The translations under genes and the position numbers were made by a program. From Streptomyces caeruleatus (GTDB lineage Bacteria; Actinomycetota; Actinomycetes; Streptomycetales; Streptomycetaceae): 64,000 nt of DNA. The DNA lies in contig NZ_KQ948929.1 in the NCBI RefSeq assembly GCF_001514235.1, forward strand, positions 49,541-113,540. The letters are read 5' to 3'. The notes under the pieces are model-generated. The model ran no database searches. It saw only the letters and a list, made by a program, of their open reading frames with translations, and was not told where the DNA came from. Shown here in pieces: positions 8,306-16,980 of the stretch (position 1 is the first letter of the stretch; each line of letters begins with the position of its first letter).

Positions 8306-8871
8306 CAGGAATCCGACAAGCGGCCCCGCGCCCGAAGAGGGCCCGGCGCACGGCGGTGATGTCGTTGTTCGCCGTGCTCCTGCTCGTCACCGGATGCCAG
8401 GCCGAAGAATCACCGGCCGGCTCCGGGGTGACCCTGCTCGACGGCGACACGATCGACGTCTCCGGCCCGACCCTCGTAGCCGCCCTCCCCGTCGACGACC
8501 AGGGAGACGTCGTCGCCGCGCACGCACGGAGCCAGATCCCGTCGCTCAAGAGCGTGGCGCTTCAGTACCCCGACGTCCGGGTCCTCATCACCGACTCCGA
8601 CGGCAACACGACCGACGGCGCACTGCGGAACTTCGCGGCGAACTGGTCCATCCCGGCCGGACTCGTGGTCGCCGCGGACTCGGCCTCGGCCGGCGCCCGG
8701 CTGTCCAAGGACGGACAGCTCCACACACTCCTGATCGGCGCCGATGGACACGTGGCGGCCGATTGGGCGAACCAGCCCGCTCCTACGCAGGCGATCGTCG
8801 CCGCGCTCCGCAAGAGCACGGCGAGCCCAACCACCCATCCCGACAATGTTGTGCGGGGAGAATCACCATGA
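8302..8871 (+). CDS. Thioredoxin-fold lipoprotein without CXXC
   Basis: This 189-residue protein starts at a GTG overlapping the previous stop. The N-terminus is basic, then a hydrophobic stretch ends in the lipobox LLVTGCQA, so it is exported and lipid-anchored. The rest resembles TlpA/redoxin-like domains (DVRVLITDSDGNTTDGALRNF, then TLLIGADGHVAADW, with a C-terminal helix AIVAALR). The CXXC redox motif is missing; the only Cys is the lipidated one. It is unlikely to be a redox enzyme and may be a binding or scaffold protein. It sits between two glycosidase-type genes with overlaps on both sides. Confidence 0.65.
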   Translation: MTGIRQAAPRPKRARRTAVMSLFAVLLLVTGCQAEESPAGSGVTLLDGDTIDVSGPTLVAALPVDDQGDVVAAHARSQIPSLKSVALQYPDVRVLITDSDGNTTDGALRNFAANWSIPAGLVVAADSASAGARLSKDGQLHTLLIGADGHVAADWANQPAPTQAIVAALRKSTASPTTHPDNVVRGESP

Positions 8872-11255
8872 GACATGTCACCGACACAAGACGGTTCATC
8901 GCAGGCCTGGTCGTCACCCTGCTGCTCGCCTGCGCCACGGTAGTACTTACGCCGGCGGTGCAAGCCCAGGCGGCGGGCACCTCCTACTACGTGGACTGCT
9001 CGGCGGCAGCGAACGGGACCGGCACGTCCGGCTCGCCGTGGAACTCGCTGGCCGGCCCGAACGCGAAGACCTTCGCGCCGGGGGACCAGCTGCTGCTGAA
9101 GCGAGGGACGACCTGCACCGGAACCCTGCACCCGCTGGGCTCGGGCAGCGCTGCGGGCGGGTCGATCTCCATCGACGCCTACGGCACGGGCGCCCTGCCG
9201 ATCATCGCCGGAGGCGGCGGCACGGACGCGATCTACCTGCACAACCAGGAGTACTGGGAGATCTCCAACCTGGAGGTGACCAACACCGGCGCGGTGAAGG
9301 GCGCCAACGCGCGGCGCGGTGTGTACGTGGTGCTCGAGAACTACGGCACCGGCAACCACTACAAGGTCAGCAACCTCAACATCCATGACGTGAACGGCAA
9401 CAACTCGAAGGAAGTCGACGGCAGCGCCGGCATACTCTTCGCCGTTCTCGGGACCACGACGCCCAGCGCCTTCAACGACGTCGACATCGACGGCAACACC
9501 GTCGCCAACATCGCCCGCAGCGGTATCAACATGTCGAGCACATGGCTGTGCCGGCCGTCCATCGGCTGCAACACCCCGGCCTGGACCCCCTGGACCGGCG
9601 TCGTCGTCCACAACAACACCGTCCACGACACGGACGGTGACGGCATCGTCGTCCAGATGTCGCAGGACGCCCTCATCGAGCACAACGTCGTCTACAACGC
9701 GGCGAAGGCCCCGAACGCGGCGAACGCCGGCATCTGGGCCTGGGACTCCGACGGGACCGTGATCCAGTACAACGAGGCCTACGGCACCAAGAAGCTCACC
9801 GGGAACCCCGACGGCCAGGGCTTCGACGTCGACTACGGGCAGGACGGCACCGTCGTCCAGTACAACTACAGCCACGACAACGAGGGCGGGTTCCTCCTCT
9901 TCTGCGGCTGCGGCGGAGGGTCACGCCTGAGCAGCAACGCCGTGGTCCGCTACAACGTCAGCGAGGACGACCGTCTCCGGGTCGTCAACATGCTCGGCTC
10001 GCAGGACTCCAAGTTCTACAACAACACCATCTACCTCCCCTCCGGATCGACCGCGAACGTCTTCGAGGTCACCGGCGCCTGGAACGACCTCACCCTCGCC
10101 AACAACCTCATCTACAACCTGGGCAGCGGCGGCTACGCCTACACCAGCGGCCAGCCGGCCTCGAACTTCGCCTGGCGGAACAACCTCTTCTACGGCAATC
10201 ACCCGGCCAGTGAGCCGACCGGCAACGGGAACATCACCGGCGATCCCCTGCTGGCCTCGCCCGGCAGCGGCGGCACCGGCATCGGCAGCGTCGCGGGCTA
10301 CCAGATCAGCTCGTCGTCGTCCCCGGCCATCGGCGCGGGAGTCGTCATCCCCGACAACGGCGGCAAGGACTACTGGGGCTCGGCCGTTCCCTCGGTCTGC
10401 GCACCCGACATCGGCGCCGACCAGTTCAGCACGCCGTCCGACGCGACCTGCCTCGCGAACGAGAACCTCGGCTTCGAGAAGGGATCACTCACGGCGTGGA
10501 GCGCCTGGAACTCCGCCTCGGTGGTGAACTCGGGCGCCCACAGCGGAACCTACGCGGCCCGGGTCGGTCCCTCGCCGGCCTCCGTCGAGCAGAACGTCCC
10601 TGTCGCGCCCCGGACGACGTACCGGGTCTCGGGCTGGGTGAAGTCCGCCGTCGCCGGTGAGGTCATGAACGTCGGCGTCAAGAACACCGGCGGCCTCGAA
10701 ACGACGGCAAGCGCCAGCGGCACCGGGTGGACCTTCGTCTCCGCCGACTTCACCACCGGGGCGGCGAACGGCACCGTGCGGCTGTACTGCTACAAGAGTT
10801 CGGGTACGGGCAACGGTTACTGCGACGACCTGGCCGTCACCCCCGTCAAGAACTACGCGATCAACGGCAACTTCGAGTCCGGCCACACCGTGCCCTGGCG
10901 CAACGGCGACTTCTCGCTCACGGGCACGGCGGCCAACGGCAACGCCGCCGGGCTGACGAACGCGTCCCTGACCTCAGGCTCCCTGTTCCAGATCGTCACC
11001 GGCCTCACACCGAACACCACCTACCGGCTGACCGGCTCCCTCGCGAGCCAGACCGCCGGCACGACGACGGCACTGGAGGCCAAGCTCTACAACGGCACCG
11101 CCGTCACGAGTGCCTCGACCACGTCGAGTACGTACTCAAAGCAGTCGACGACCTTCACCACGGGCGCGGGCGTGACCTCCGCCCGCATCTACTGCCACCT
11201 CGTCTCCGGAAGCGGCGACGGCTACTGCGACGAAGTCACCCTGACCCAGCAGTGA
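8868..11255 (+). CDS. Secreted right-handed beta-helix polysaccharide-active protein with C-terminal CBMs
   Basis: This 795-residue secreted protein has a Sec signal peptide ending near AQAAG (about residue 36). A long right-handed beta-helix follows (about 40-525), with repeated strands such as VVVHNNTVHDTDGDGIVVQ and IQYNEAYGT. Two carbohydrate-binding-like beta-sandwich modules (about 530-660 and 665-795) complete it; each starts with a GF/GNFE motif and ends in a YCDDLAVT or YCDEVTLT strand. The fold is that of pectate lyases, rhamnogalacturonan hydrolases and related enzymes. The ATG overlaps the lipoprotein stop. It probably trims plant polysaccharide outside the cell; the catalytic family is not resolved. 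A strong terminator follows. Confidence 0.8.
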   Translation: MRHVTDTRRFIAGLVVTLLLACATVVLTPAVQAQAAGTSYYVDCSAAANGTGTSGSPWNSLAGPNAKTFAPGDQLLLKRGTTCTGTLHPLGSGSAAGGSISIDAYGTGALPIIAGGGGTDAIYLHNQEYWEISNLEVTNTGAVKGANARRGVYVVLENYGTGNHYKVSNLNIHDVNGNNSKEVDGSAGILFAVLGTTTPSAFNDVDIDGNTVANIARSGINMSSTWLCRPSIGCNTPAWTPWTGVVVHNNTVHDTDGDGIVVQMSQDALIEHNVVYNAAKAPNAANAGIWAWDSDGTVIQYNEAYGTKKLTGNPDGQGFDVDYGQDGTVVQYNYSHDNEGGFLLFCGCGGGSRLSSNAVVRYNVSEDDRLRVVNMLGSQDSKFYNNTIYLPSGSTANVFEVTGAWNDLTLANNLIYNLGSGGYAYTSGQPASNFAWRNNLFYGNHPASEPTGNGNITGDPLLASPGSGGTGIGSVAGYQISSSSSPAIGAGVVIPDNGGKDYWGSAVPSVCAPDIGADQFSTPSDATCLANENLGFEKGSLTAWSAWNSASVVNSGAHSGTYAARVGPSPASVEQNVPVAPRTTYRVSGWVKSAVAGEVMNVGVKNTGGLETTASASGTGWTFVSADFTTGAANGTVRLYCYKSSGTGNGYCDDLAVTPVKNYAINGNFESGHTVPWRNGDFSLTGTAANGNAAGLTNASLTSGSLFQIVTGLTPNTTYRLTGSLASQTAGTTTALEAKLYNGTAVTSASTTSSTYSKQSTTFTTGAGVTSARIYCHLVSGSGDGYCDEVTLTQQ

Positions 11256-11261
11256 CCGACA

Positions 11262-11306
11262 GCGTGGGCGTCCCGCACGGGCCAGGACCGTGCGGGGCGC
11301 CCACGC
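11262..11306 (+). terminator. Intrinsic terminator after the beta-helix gene
   Basis: Nineteen-base arms (11262-11280 and 11288-11306) pair with a single mismatch around a 7-base loop, just 7 bases after the stop. Streptomyces terminators commonly lack a long U tract; here the stem is followed by GTTTCTC. Confidence 0.85.
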
Positions 11307-11358
11307 GTTTCTCGTGTCGATGTCTTTTTCACGCAACTCAACAGAGAGGTGACCGACC

Positions 11359-13332
11359 ATGGGAACGTCAGGACGTCAGGAGCAGCCCGGCCTGCCCGAC
11401 GCCGCTCGCCCGGGTGTGCTGTCCCGGCGCGGGGTCCTCAAGGCAGCGGCGGTCGCGACGGGGGCGACCGCACTGGGGCTGGCCGGCACGGGAGAGGCGC
11501 ACGCCGCGGACGCCGTCATGACCGCCACGTCACCGGACGGCAGCAACAGGATCACGGTGTCGCTGATCGGCGGAACGCTCTCCTGGTCGGCCAAACGCGC
11601 CGGCACGACGGTCGTCGGCACCTCGGTGCTCGGGCTCGTGATGAGCGACGGCACCACGCTGGGCACCGCGAACACCGTGATGACCAGATATCAGCACTGG
11701 ACCCAGGACAGCACCTGGACCCCGGTGTACGGGCGCAACGCGACGATCCGCGACCACTACCAGGAAATGCGCTGGAACCTTCAGGACAGCGGCAGCGGCG
11801 TCACCTTCGGCGTCCAGATACGCGCCTACGACACCGGAGTCGCGCTGCGCTACACGCTGCTCGGCACCGGCAAGGCCACCATCTCCGACGAGCTGACCGG
11901 CTTCGTGTTCCCCGCCGGCACCCTGGTCCACAGCGCCCGGGACGAGGGCGTGTACACCCCCGTCGCGCCGGACGCGATCCCCTCCACCGGCACCTCCGGC
12001 ACGGACGTCGGCCCCCTGACCGACATGCCTCTGCTGGTCACGCTGCCCGGCGCGCTGCGTGCCTGCATCTGCGAGTCCTCCCGCGTCAACTACCCGCGGG
12101 GGATGCTCACTTCGGTCTCCGGGCAGAGCAACACCCTCAAGACGTACCTGATGAAGAAGACCGCCCGCGGCAGCGGCACCGTGCAGACCACCTCGACCGT
12201 CACCACACCGTTCGCCACGCCCTGGCGGGTCCTCGTCCTCGGATCCTCCGACACCGACCTGGTCGACAACGCCGAACTGGTGCTCAACCTGGCCCCGGCC
12301 AGCGCCCTCACCGACACGACGTGGATCCGGCCGGGCAAGGTGTTCCGCTGCAACCTGACCACCGCCGCGGGAATCGCCGGCGTGGACTTCGCCGTCGCCC
12401 GCAACCTGGACTACGTCGAGTACGACGCGGGGTGGTACGGCCCGGAGTTCACCACCACCGACGCGACCACGGCGATCGGGGACATCGACCTGCCCATGGT
12501 GATCAACCACGCCACGACGAACGGCATCGGCGTCTTCCTCTACGTCAACCGTCTGGCCCTGACCGACCCCGACACCCTGTTCGCCCTCTACAAGAGCTGG
12601 GGCGTCGCCGGCATCAAGCTCGGCTTCATCAACGACGGCACCCAGGCCATGACCAACCAGATCATCGCCTGGGCCAAGACGGCCGCCAAGTACAACCTGC
12701 TGATCGACATGCACGACAACGTGCGGCCCTTCGGCTACGAGCGCACCTACCCCAACTGGATCAGCCTGGAGGGCGTCCGGGGCAACGAGCAGTTCCCCAC
12801 GGCCACCCACAACGTGACGCTGCCCTTCGCCCGCAACGTCGGCGGACCGATGGACTACACCATCTGTTACGGCCAGTCCCGCGACCTGACGACCAACAAC
12901 CACCAGATGGCGATGGCAGCGGTGTACTACCAGCCGCTCAACTTCCTCTACTGGTACTCCACACCGTCGTCGTACGCCACCACCGCCAACTGGCCCGGGC
13001 TGTCGTGGTTCGACGCAGTGCCCACCACCTGGGACGAGAGCAGAACCCTCACCGGTTCGATCGGCGAGTACATCGCGGTCGCCCGCCGCAGCGGCGCCAC
13101 CTGGTTCCTGGGGGCGATGACCAACGAGACGGCCCGCACCCTGTCGGTCCCGCTGGACTTCCTCGACAGCGGCGTCAACTACACCGCCACCGTCTACGCG
13201 GACGGACCGGCGGGAACCACCCCGCACGCCACGCCCACGGTGGTCAGCACCCGGACCGTCACCTCCTCGACGACTCTGAGCATGGCGATGACCAGCGCGG
13301 GTGGTCAGGCGGTCATCCTCAAGCCGAGCTGA
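11359..13332 (+). CDS. Tat-exported GH97-family glycoside hydrolase
   Basis: This 657-residue protein has a twin-arginine signal (SRRGVLKAA followed by a hydrophobic run ending AHAAD near residue 50). The N-terminal beta-sandwich is followed by a TIM-barrel with GH97 landmarks: ALRACICESSRVNYPRGML, MHDNVRPFGYERTYPNW and GVRGNEQF. GH97 members are calcium-dependent alpha-glucosidases or alpha-galactosidases. The strand that carries the nucleophile Asp in retaining members reads GIKLGFIND here, with Gly at that place. The inverting-type Glu position appears as Asp in MHDN. The specificity is therefore uncertain. A GGTGACC leader precedes the ATG. It is transcribed separately after the terminator. 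Confidence 0.8.
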   Translation: MGTSGRQEQPGLPDAARPGVLSRRGVLKAAAVATGATALGLAGTGEAHAADAVMTATSPDGSNRITVSLIGGTLSWSAKRAGTTVVGTSVLGLVMSDGTTLGTANTVMTRYQHWTQDSTWTPVYGRNATIRDHYQEMRWNLQDSGSGVTFGVQIRAYDTGVALRYTLLGTGKATISDELTGFVFPAGTLVHSARDEGVYTPVAPDAIPSTGTSGTDVGPLTDMPLLVTLPGALRACICESSRVNYPRGMLTSVSGQSNTLKTYLMKKTARGSGTVQTTSTVTTPFATPWRVLVLGSSDTDLVDNAELVLNLAPASALTDTTWIRPGKVFRCNLTTAAGIAGVDFAVARNLDYVEYDAGWYGPEFTTTDATTAIGDIDLPMVINHATTNGIGVFLYVNRLALTDPDTLFALYKSWGVAGIKLGFINDGTQAMTNQIIAWAKTAAKYNLLIDMHDNVRPFGYERTYPNWISLEGVRGNEQFPTATHNVTLPFARNVGGPMDYTICYGQSRDLTTNNHQMAMAAVYYQPLNFLYWYSTPSSYATTANWPGLSWFDAVPTTWDESRTLTGSIGEYIAVARRSGATWFLGAMTNETARTLSVPLDFLDSGVNYTATVYADGPAGTTPHATPTVVSTRTVTSSTTLSMAMTSAGGQAVILKPS

Positions 13333-13344
13333 CGCCCCGCGCCC

Positions 13345-13450
13345 CGGGCTGTCCCGTACCGACCCCGACGTCGCGCCAGCCCCGCAGCCGCGCCCACACC
13401 ATGTCCGCGGTGCCGATCAGTGTGGTGGCCAGCACCGTGTCGTCGGTGGC
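13345..13450 (-). pseudogene. Possible DinB-like gene remnant
   Basis: On the minus strand a frame reading TDDTVLATTLIGTADMVWAR then LRGW resembles the N-terminus of DinB-superfamily proteins. It has no start of its own and degrades after about 40 codons. It is joined head-on in the same direction to the GNAT remnant through a 9-base tandem repeat (CGGGCCGAC at 13451-13468). Recognition is by eye and tentative. Confidence 0.3.
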
Positions 13451-13469
13451 CGGGCCGACCGGGCCGACC

Positions 13470-13769
13470 GGGCCCGTCGTAGTCCTCCACCACGCTCGCG
13501 TCGAAGCCGAGCGGTCGGTGGAAGGTGATCGACCCCTCGTTGGTGACGGAGGTGATCGCTTTGAGGCGGACCGCGCCCTGGCCTCGCGCCACCTCGGTGA
13601 AGTGCGTGTGGAGGCGGCGGCCGAGGCCGGTGCCGCGGCTGTCGTCCCGGGTGGCGATCAGGTGGACGTATCCGGTGTGGTCGGGCGTGACGAAGCCGAG
13701 AAGGTAGCCGCGGATGCCGTCCTCGGCGCGGGCGACCAGGCAGGTTGCTCCGAACTCCCGCACCAGCAC
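13470..13769 (-). pseudogene. Truncated GNAT-family acetyltransferase
   Basis: About 100 codons of a GNAT N-acetyltransferase remain. CLVARAEDGIRGYLLGFV and YVHLIATRDDSRGTGLGRRL contain the acetyl-CoA-binding R/Q-X-X-G-X-G/A motif. GSITFHRPLGFDASVVEDY is the typical final strand. The N-terminal third is missing, and the C-terminus runs into a GPGRPGRPG repeat instead of a normal end. It is a decayed gene marking the break between the carbohydrate block and the sulfur operon. Confidence 0.75.
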
Positions 13770-13853
13770 CGGCTGGTGGGGCGATCATGGTACGCGGGTT
13801 ACGTCGAGCTGTCGGGCGGTTGACTGCGACGCGTTTCAGAAAGTGGACGCGTG

Positions 13854-13882
13854 TTGGCCCTGAGCTGCGGCTGCTGTAGAAA
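13854..13882 (+). promoter_or_regulatory. Predicted promoter of the sulfonate operon
   Basis: TTGGCC (13854-13859) and TAGAAA (13877-13882) are separated by 17 bases. Transcription would start at or within a base or two of the leader-peptide ATG at 13891, so the leader peptide would be translated from a nearly leaderless transcript. Confidence 0.5.
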
Positions 13883-13890
13883 TGGGCCTC

Positions 13891-13962
13891 ATGAATTCCG
13901 AGCTCTTGGTGCGACGCCTGGTCATCGACCTGTGCCGACGCCCGGGCTCGTGTTGTCGCTGA
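13891..13962 (+). CDS. Cys-rich leader peptide (cysteine attenuator)
   Basis: This 23-codon ORF, too short for most gene finders, encodes MNSELLVRRLVIDLCRRPGS followed by CCR. It has one Cys codon at position 15 and a Cys pair at 21-22 just before the stop. Similar short peptides with an RR-x-VDLCR core and terminal Cys residues precede sulfur-assimilation and sulfonate operons in actinobacteria. Cysteine-responsive attenuation by such ORFs has been shown in mycobacteria. No Shine-Dalgarno sequence is visible, consistent with leaderless translation. Ribosome stalling at the Cys codons when cysteine is scarce would favour read-through into the downstream transport operon. Confidence 0.75.
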   Translation: MNSELLVRRLVIDLCRRPGSCCR

Positions 13963-13977
13963 TCTGACTTCTTCTCT

Positions 13978-14020
13978 CTGATGCGCCCTGCCGTGCGGTG
14001 ACCTCACCCGCATCAGGGCG
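13978..14020 (+). promoter_or_regulatory. Mutually exclusive hairpins of the attenuator
   Basis: Two perfect stems share bases and cannot form together. CTGATGCG (13978-13985) pairs with CGCATCAG (14009-14016). CGCCCTG (13984-13990) pairs with CAGGGCG (14014-14020). They start 15 bases after the leader-peptide stop, where a stalled ribosome could decide between them. This is the expected architecture of a transcriptional or translational attenuator. Confidence 0.55.
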
Positions 14021-14145
14021 GTTCCCGCGTCCTCACTCCGGGCGCGCTCCCCCTTCTTCGTTCGCCATCACCCTCGCTCGGGGCCCGGCTGTCGTTGTCG
14101 GTCGACAGCGGTTGCTCGCGTCCCGGCGTTCACGGAGGACCCCTC

Positions 14146-15018
14146 GTGTCCACAACCAAGCCTGTGTCGACGGCTGATGACGCTGCGTCAGCCACGACGC
14201 CCCGGCGATCTCATACGTCGGCCGGCGGCGCCTGGGTGCGGCTGCGCCACGTCGCGCTGCCGGTCGGGTCGCTGCTGCTCTTCCTCGTGCTGTGGCAGCT
14301 GCTGGCGGCGAGCGGTACGTGGAGTGAGACGCTGGTTCCGTCGCCGGCGAAGGTGTGGGACGCGTTCGTCGACGTCTCGACCACGCATGACGGCGTACGC
14401 GGATACAACGGCACCACGCTCATCGAGCACCTCGGTATCAGTCTGCGGCGCATCGCGTTCGGTGCGGGCATCGGCGTCGCGGCCGGGGTGGTGTTCGGGC
14501 TGCTCATGGGCACGGTCGGCTGGGTGCGGTCGCTGTTCGAGCCGTGGATCACGTTCCTGCGGACGCTGCCGCCGCTGGCGTACTTCTCGCTGCTCATCAT
14601 CTGGCTGGGCATCAACGAGGAGCCCAAGGTCACGCTGCTGGCCGTGGCCGCGTTCCCGCCGGTGGCGGTGTCGACCACCGCCGCCGTGGCGGCCGTGCCG
14701 AAGAGCCTGATCGAGGCTGCCCGCGCACTCGGCGGGTCACGGTGGGACGTCATCCGGGACGTCGTCGTCCCGTCCGCGCTACCGGAGACACTCACCGGCG
14801 TCCGGCTCGCCGTGGGAGTGGCCTACTCCTCCCTGGTCGCCGCCGAGTTGGTGAACGGCCTGCCCGGCATCGGCGGCATGGTCAAGGACGCCGCCAACTA
14901 CAACAACACCCCTGTGGTCGTGGTCGGCATCATCGCGATCGGCGTCTCCGGCCTGATCATCGACGGCCTGCTGCTGCGGCTGGAGCGCATGGTCGTGCCC
15001 TGGCGCGGACGCACATAG
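14146..15018 (+). CDS. Sulfonate/taurine ABC transporter permease (SsuC/TauC-like)
   Basis: This 290-residue inner-membrane permease has six predicted segments. Its ATPase-docking loop is SLIEAARALGGSRWDVIRDVVVP, at about residues 185-208, typical of the nitrate/sulfonate/taurine importer family. The GTG at 14146 follows a good GGAGG box at 14134-14138; an in-frame GTG at 14095 has no such box. It is the first full gene after the cysteine leader and is followed by the binding protein and ATPase. Confidence 0.9.
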   Translation: MSTTKPVSTADDAASATTPRRSHTSAGGAWVRLRHVALPVGSLLLFLVLWQLLAASGTWSETLVPSPAKVWDAFVDVSTTHDGVRGYNGTTLIEHLGISLRRIAFGAGIGVAAGVVFGLLMGTVGWVRSLFEPWITFLRTLPPLAYFSLLIIWLGINEEPKVTLLAVAAFPPVAVSTTAAVAAVPKSLIEAARALGGSRWDVIRDVVVPSALPETLTGVRLAVGVAYSSLVAAELVNGLPGIGGMVKDAANYNNTPVVVVGIIAIGVSGLIIDGLLLRLERMVVPWRGRT

Positions 15019-15071
15019 CCCCCCGGCCTCCCTGCGCACCGACACCCCCTCCCCATAGAAACGGCTCCGCC

Positions 15072-16124
15072 ATGTCCCGTGTCCCCCAAGGCCCCTCCCG
15101 TCGTCTCCTCTTCGCCGGCGCGCTGGCCGCCGTGTCCGCCGCCGTCACGGGCTGCTCCTCGGACAGCGCGGGGTCCTCGTCCGGCGGCGCCAAACGGCTG
15201 CGTATCGGCTACTTCGCCTTCCCCAGCGGCGACTTGCTGGTGAAGAACAGAAAACTGCTGGAGAAGGCACTGCCGGACTACGACATCTCCTGGGTCAAGT
15301 TCGACTCCGGCGCCAGCGTCAACCAGGCCTTCATCGGCAAGTCCCTCGACATCGCCGCGCTCGGCTCCAGCCCGTTCGCCCGCGGGGTGTCCGGCAGCTC
15401 GCCCATCCCTTACAAGGTCGCCTGGATCCTCGATGTCGCCGGCGAGAACGAGAGCCTCGTGGCGCGCAAGGCCACCGGCATCACGGACGTCGCCGGGCTC
15501 AAGGGCAAGAAGATAGCCACTCCCTTCGCCTCCACCTCGCACTACAGCCTGCTGGCGGCGCTGGAGGCGGCCGGTCTCGCGGCCTCCGACGTCCAGCTCA
15601 TCGACCTTCAGCCGCAGCCGATCCTCGCCGCCTGGCAGCGCGGCGACATCGATGCCGCCTACGTCTGGCTGCCGACCCTGGACGAGCTGCGCAAGACCGG
15701 CAACCAGCTCACCAGCAGCAAGGAGATCGGTGCGGCGGGCAAGCCGACCCTCGACCTGGCCGTGGTGTCGGACGACCTCATCGCCCGGGACCCCAAGGCG
15801 ATCGACGCCTGGCGCAAGGCGCAGGCCGAGGCGCTGCGCCTGCTCAAGTCGGATCCGCAGGGAGCGGTGAAGGACGTCGCGGCCGAGCTCAGCATCAGTG
15901 CGGCGGATGCCGAGGCTCAGCTTTCGCAGGGCGTGTTCCTCACGCCGGAGCAGGTGGTCTCCGCCGGCTGGCTGGGCACCGACGACAGCCCGGGCAAGCT
16001 GCTCACGTATGTCACGGACACCGGCCGGTTCCTGGCCGACCAGAAGCAGATCGACGCCGCGCCGTCCGAAGACGTCGTCCGCAAGGCGTTCTACCTCGAA
16101 GGGCTGGCCGATGTCCTCAAGTGA
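15072..16124 (+). CDS. Sulfonate/taurine substrate-binding lipoprotein (SsuA/TauA-like)
   Basis: This 350-residue lipoprotein has a basic N-terminus (RRLLFAG) and a lipobox AAVTGCSS near residue 28. The type II periplasmic-binding fold follows, with LRIGYFAFPSGDLLVKNR, GASVNQAFIGKSLDIAALGS and LKGKKIATPFASTSHYSLL. These are landmarks of aliphatic sulfonate and taurine receptors. The stop overlaps the ATPase start by 14 bases. The dioxygenase two genes downstream suggests taurine or a related sulfonate as ligand. Confidence 0.88.
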   Translation: MSRVPQGPSRRLLFAGALAAVSAAVTGCSSDSAGSSSGGAKRLRIGYFAFPSGDLLVKNRKLLEKALPDYDISWVKFDSGASVNQAFIGKSLDIAALGSSPFARGVSGSSPIPYKVAWILDVAGENESLVARKATGITDVAGLKGKKIATPFASTSHYSLLAALEAAGLAASDVQLIDLQPQPILAAWQRGDIDAAYVWLPTLDELRKTGNQLTSSKEIGAAGKPTLDLAVVSDDLIARDPKAIDAWRKAQAEALRLLKSDPQGAVKDVAAELSISAADAEAQLSQGVFLTPEQVVSAGWLGTDDSPGKLLTYVTDTGRFLADQKQIDAAPSEDVVRKAFYLEGLADVLK

Positions 16125-16938
16125 GATCACGGCGGCCACGGAGAGTGTGGCCGCGGTGGACGCGGTGCGTGCGGGTGCAGTCCGTCTGGACCAGGTCACT
16201 CACCGGTACGGCCGGGGCGGCGAGGCCTTCACCGCCGTCGGGCCGGTCGACCTGACCGTGCCGTCCGGGGAGTTCCTGGTTCTGGTGGGTGCCTCCGGTT
16301 GCGGCAAGAGCACGCTGCTGCGGCTGATCGCCGGCTTCGAGCGGCCCACGCGGGGTTCGGTGCGGGTGTCCGGCACCGAGCCGCGGCCCGGGGATACGGC
16401 AGGCGTGGTGTTCCAGACGCCGCGGCTGTTCCCGTGGCGGACCGTGCGGGGCAACATCGACCTGGCCCTGCGGTACGCGGGCGTCGATCGCGCCCAATGG
16501 CCGCAGCGGCGCGCGGAGTTGCTGGCCCGCGTAGGCCTGGAGGGCACCGAGAAGCGGCGTATCTGGGAGATCTCCGGCGGTCAGCAGCAGCGCGTCGCCA
16601 TCGCCCGGGCTCTCGCCGCGGAGAACCCGCTCATCCTGCTCGACGAACCGTTCGCGGCGCTGGACGCGCTGACCCGGGAGCGGCTCCAGGAGGACGTCCG
16701 CCTGGTGGCCGAGCGGACCGGCCGGACCACGGTGTTCGTCACACACTCGGCGGACGAGGCGGTGTTCCTCGGCTCCCGGATCGTGGTGCTGACCAAGAGC
16801 CCCGGCACCGTGGCCCTGGATCTGCCGATCACGCTGCCGCGCGGCGACATCGATGCCGAGGAGCTGCGCAGTTCCCGCGAGTTCGCGGAGCTGCGCGCGC
16901 AGGTCTCCCATGCCGTGAAGTCAGCCGCGGCGGCCTGA
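16111..16938 (+). CDS. Sulfonate/taurine ABC transporter ATPase (SsuB/TauB-like)
   Basis: This 275-residue cytoplasmic ATPase carries Walker A (GASGCGKST), Q-loop (VVFQTPRLFPW), signature (ISGGQQQR, with Ile in place of the usual Leu), Walker B (LILLDEPF) and the H-loop (FVTHSADEAV). It energises the importer formed with the permease and lipoprotein upstream. An N-terminal extension of about 20 residues precedes the nucleotide-binding domain. The ATG lies inside the end of the lipoprotein gene, implying coupled translation. Confidence 0.92.
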   Translation: MSSSEITAATESVAAVDAVRAGAVRLDQVTHRYGRGGEAFTAVGPVDLTVPSGEFLVLVGASGCGKSTLLRLIAGFERPTRGSVRVSGTEPRPGDTAGVVFQTPRLFPWRTVRGNIDLALRYAGVDRAQWPQRRAELLARVGLEGTEKRRIWEISGGQQQRVAIARALAAENPLILLDEPFAALDALTRERLQEDVRLVAERTGRTTVFVTHSADEAVFLGSRIVVLTKSPGTVALDLPITLPRGDIDAEELRSSREFAELRAQVSHAVKSAAAA

Positions 16939-16980
16939 GTCCCTGCTGCCAGGATCACGACCTTCAGATTGGACACAGTC

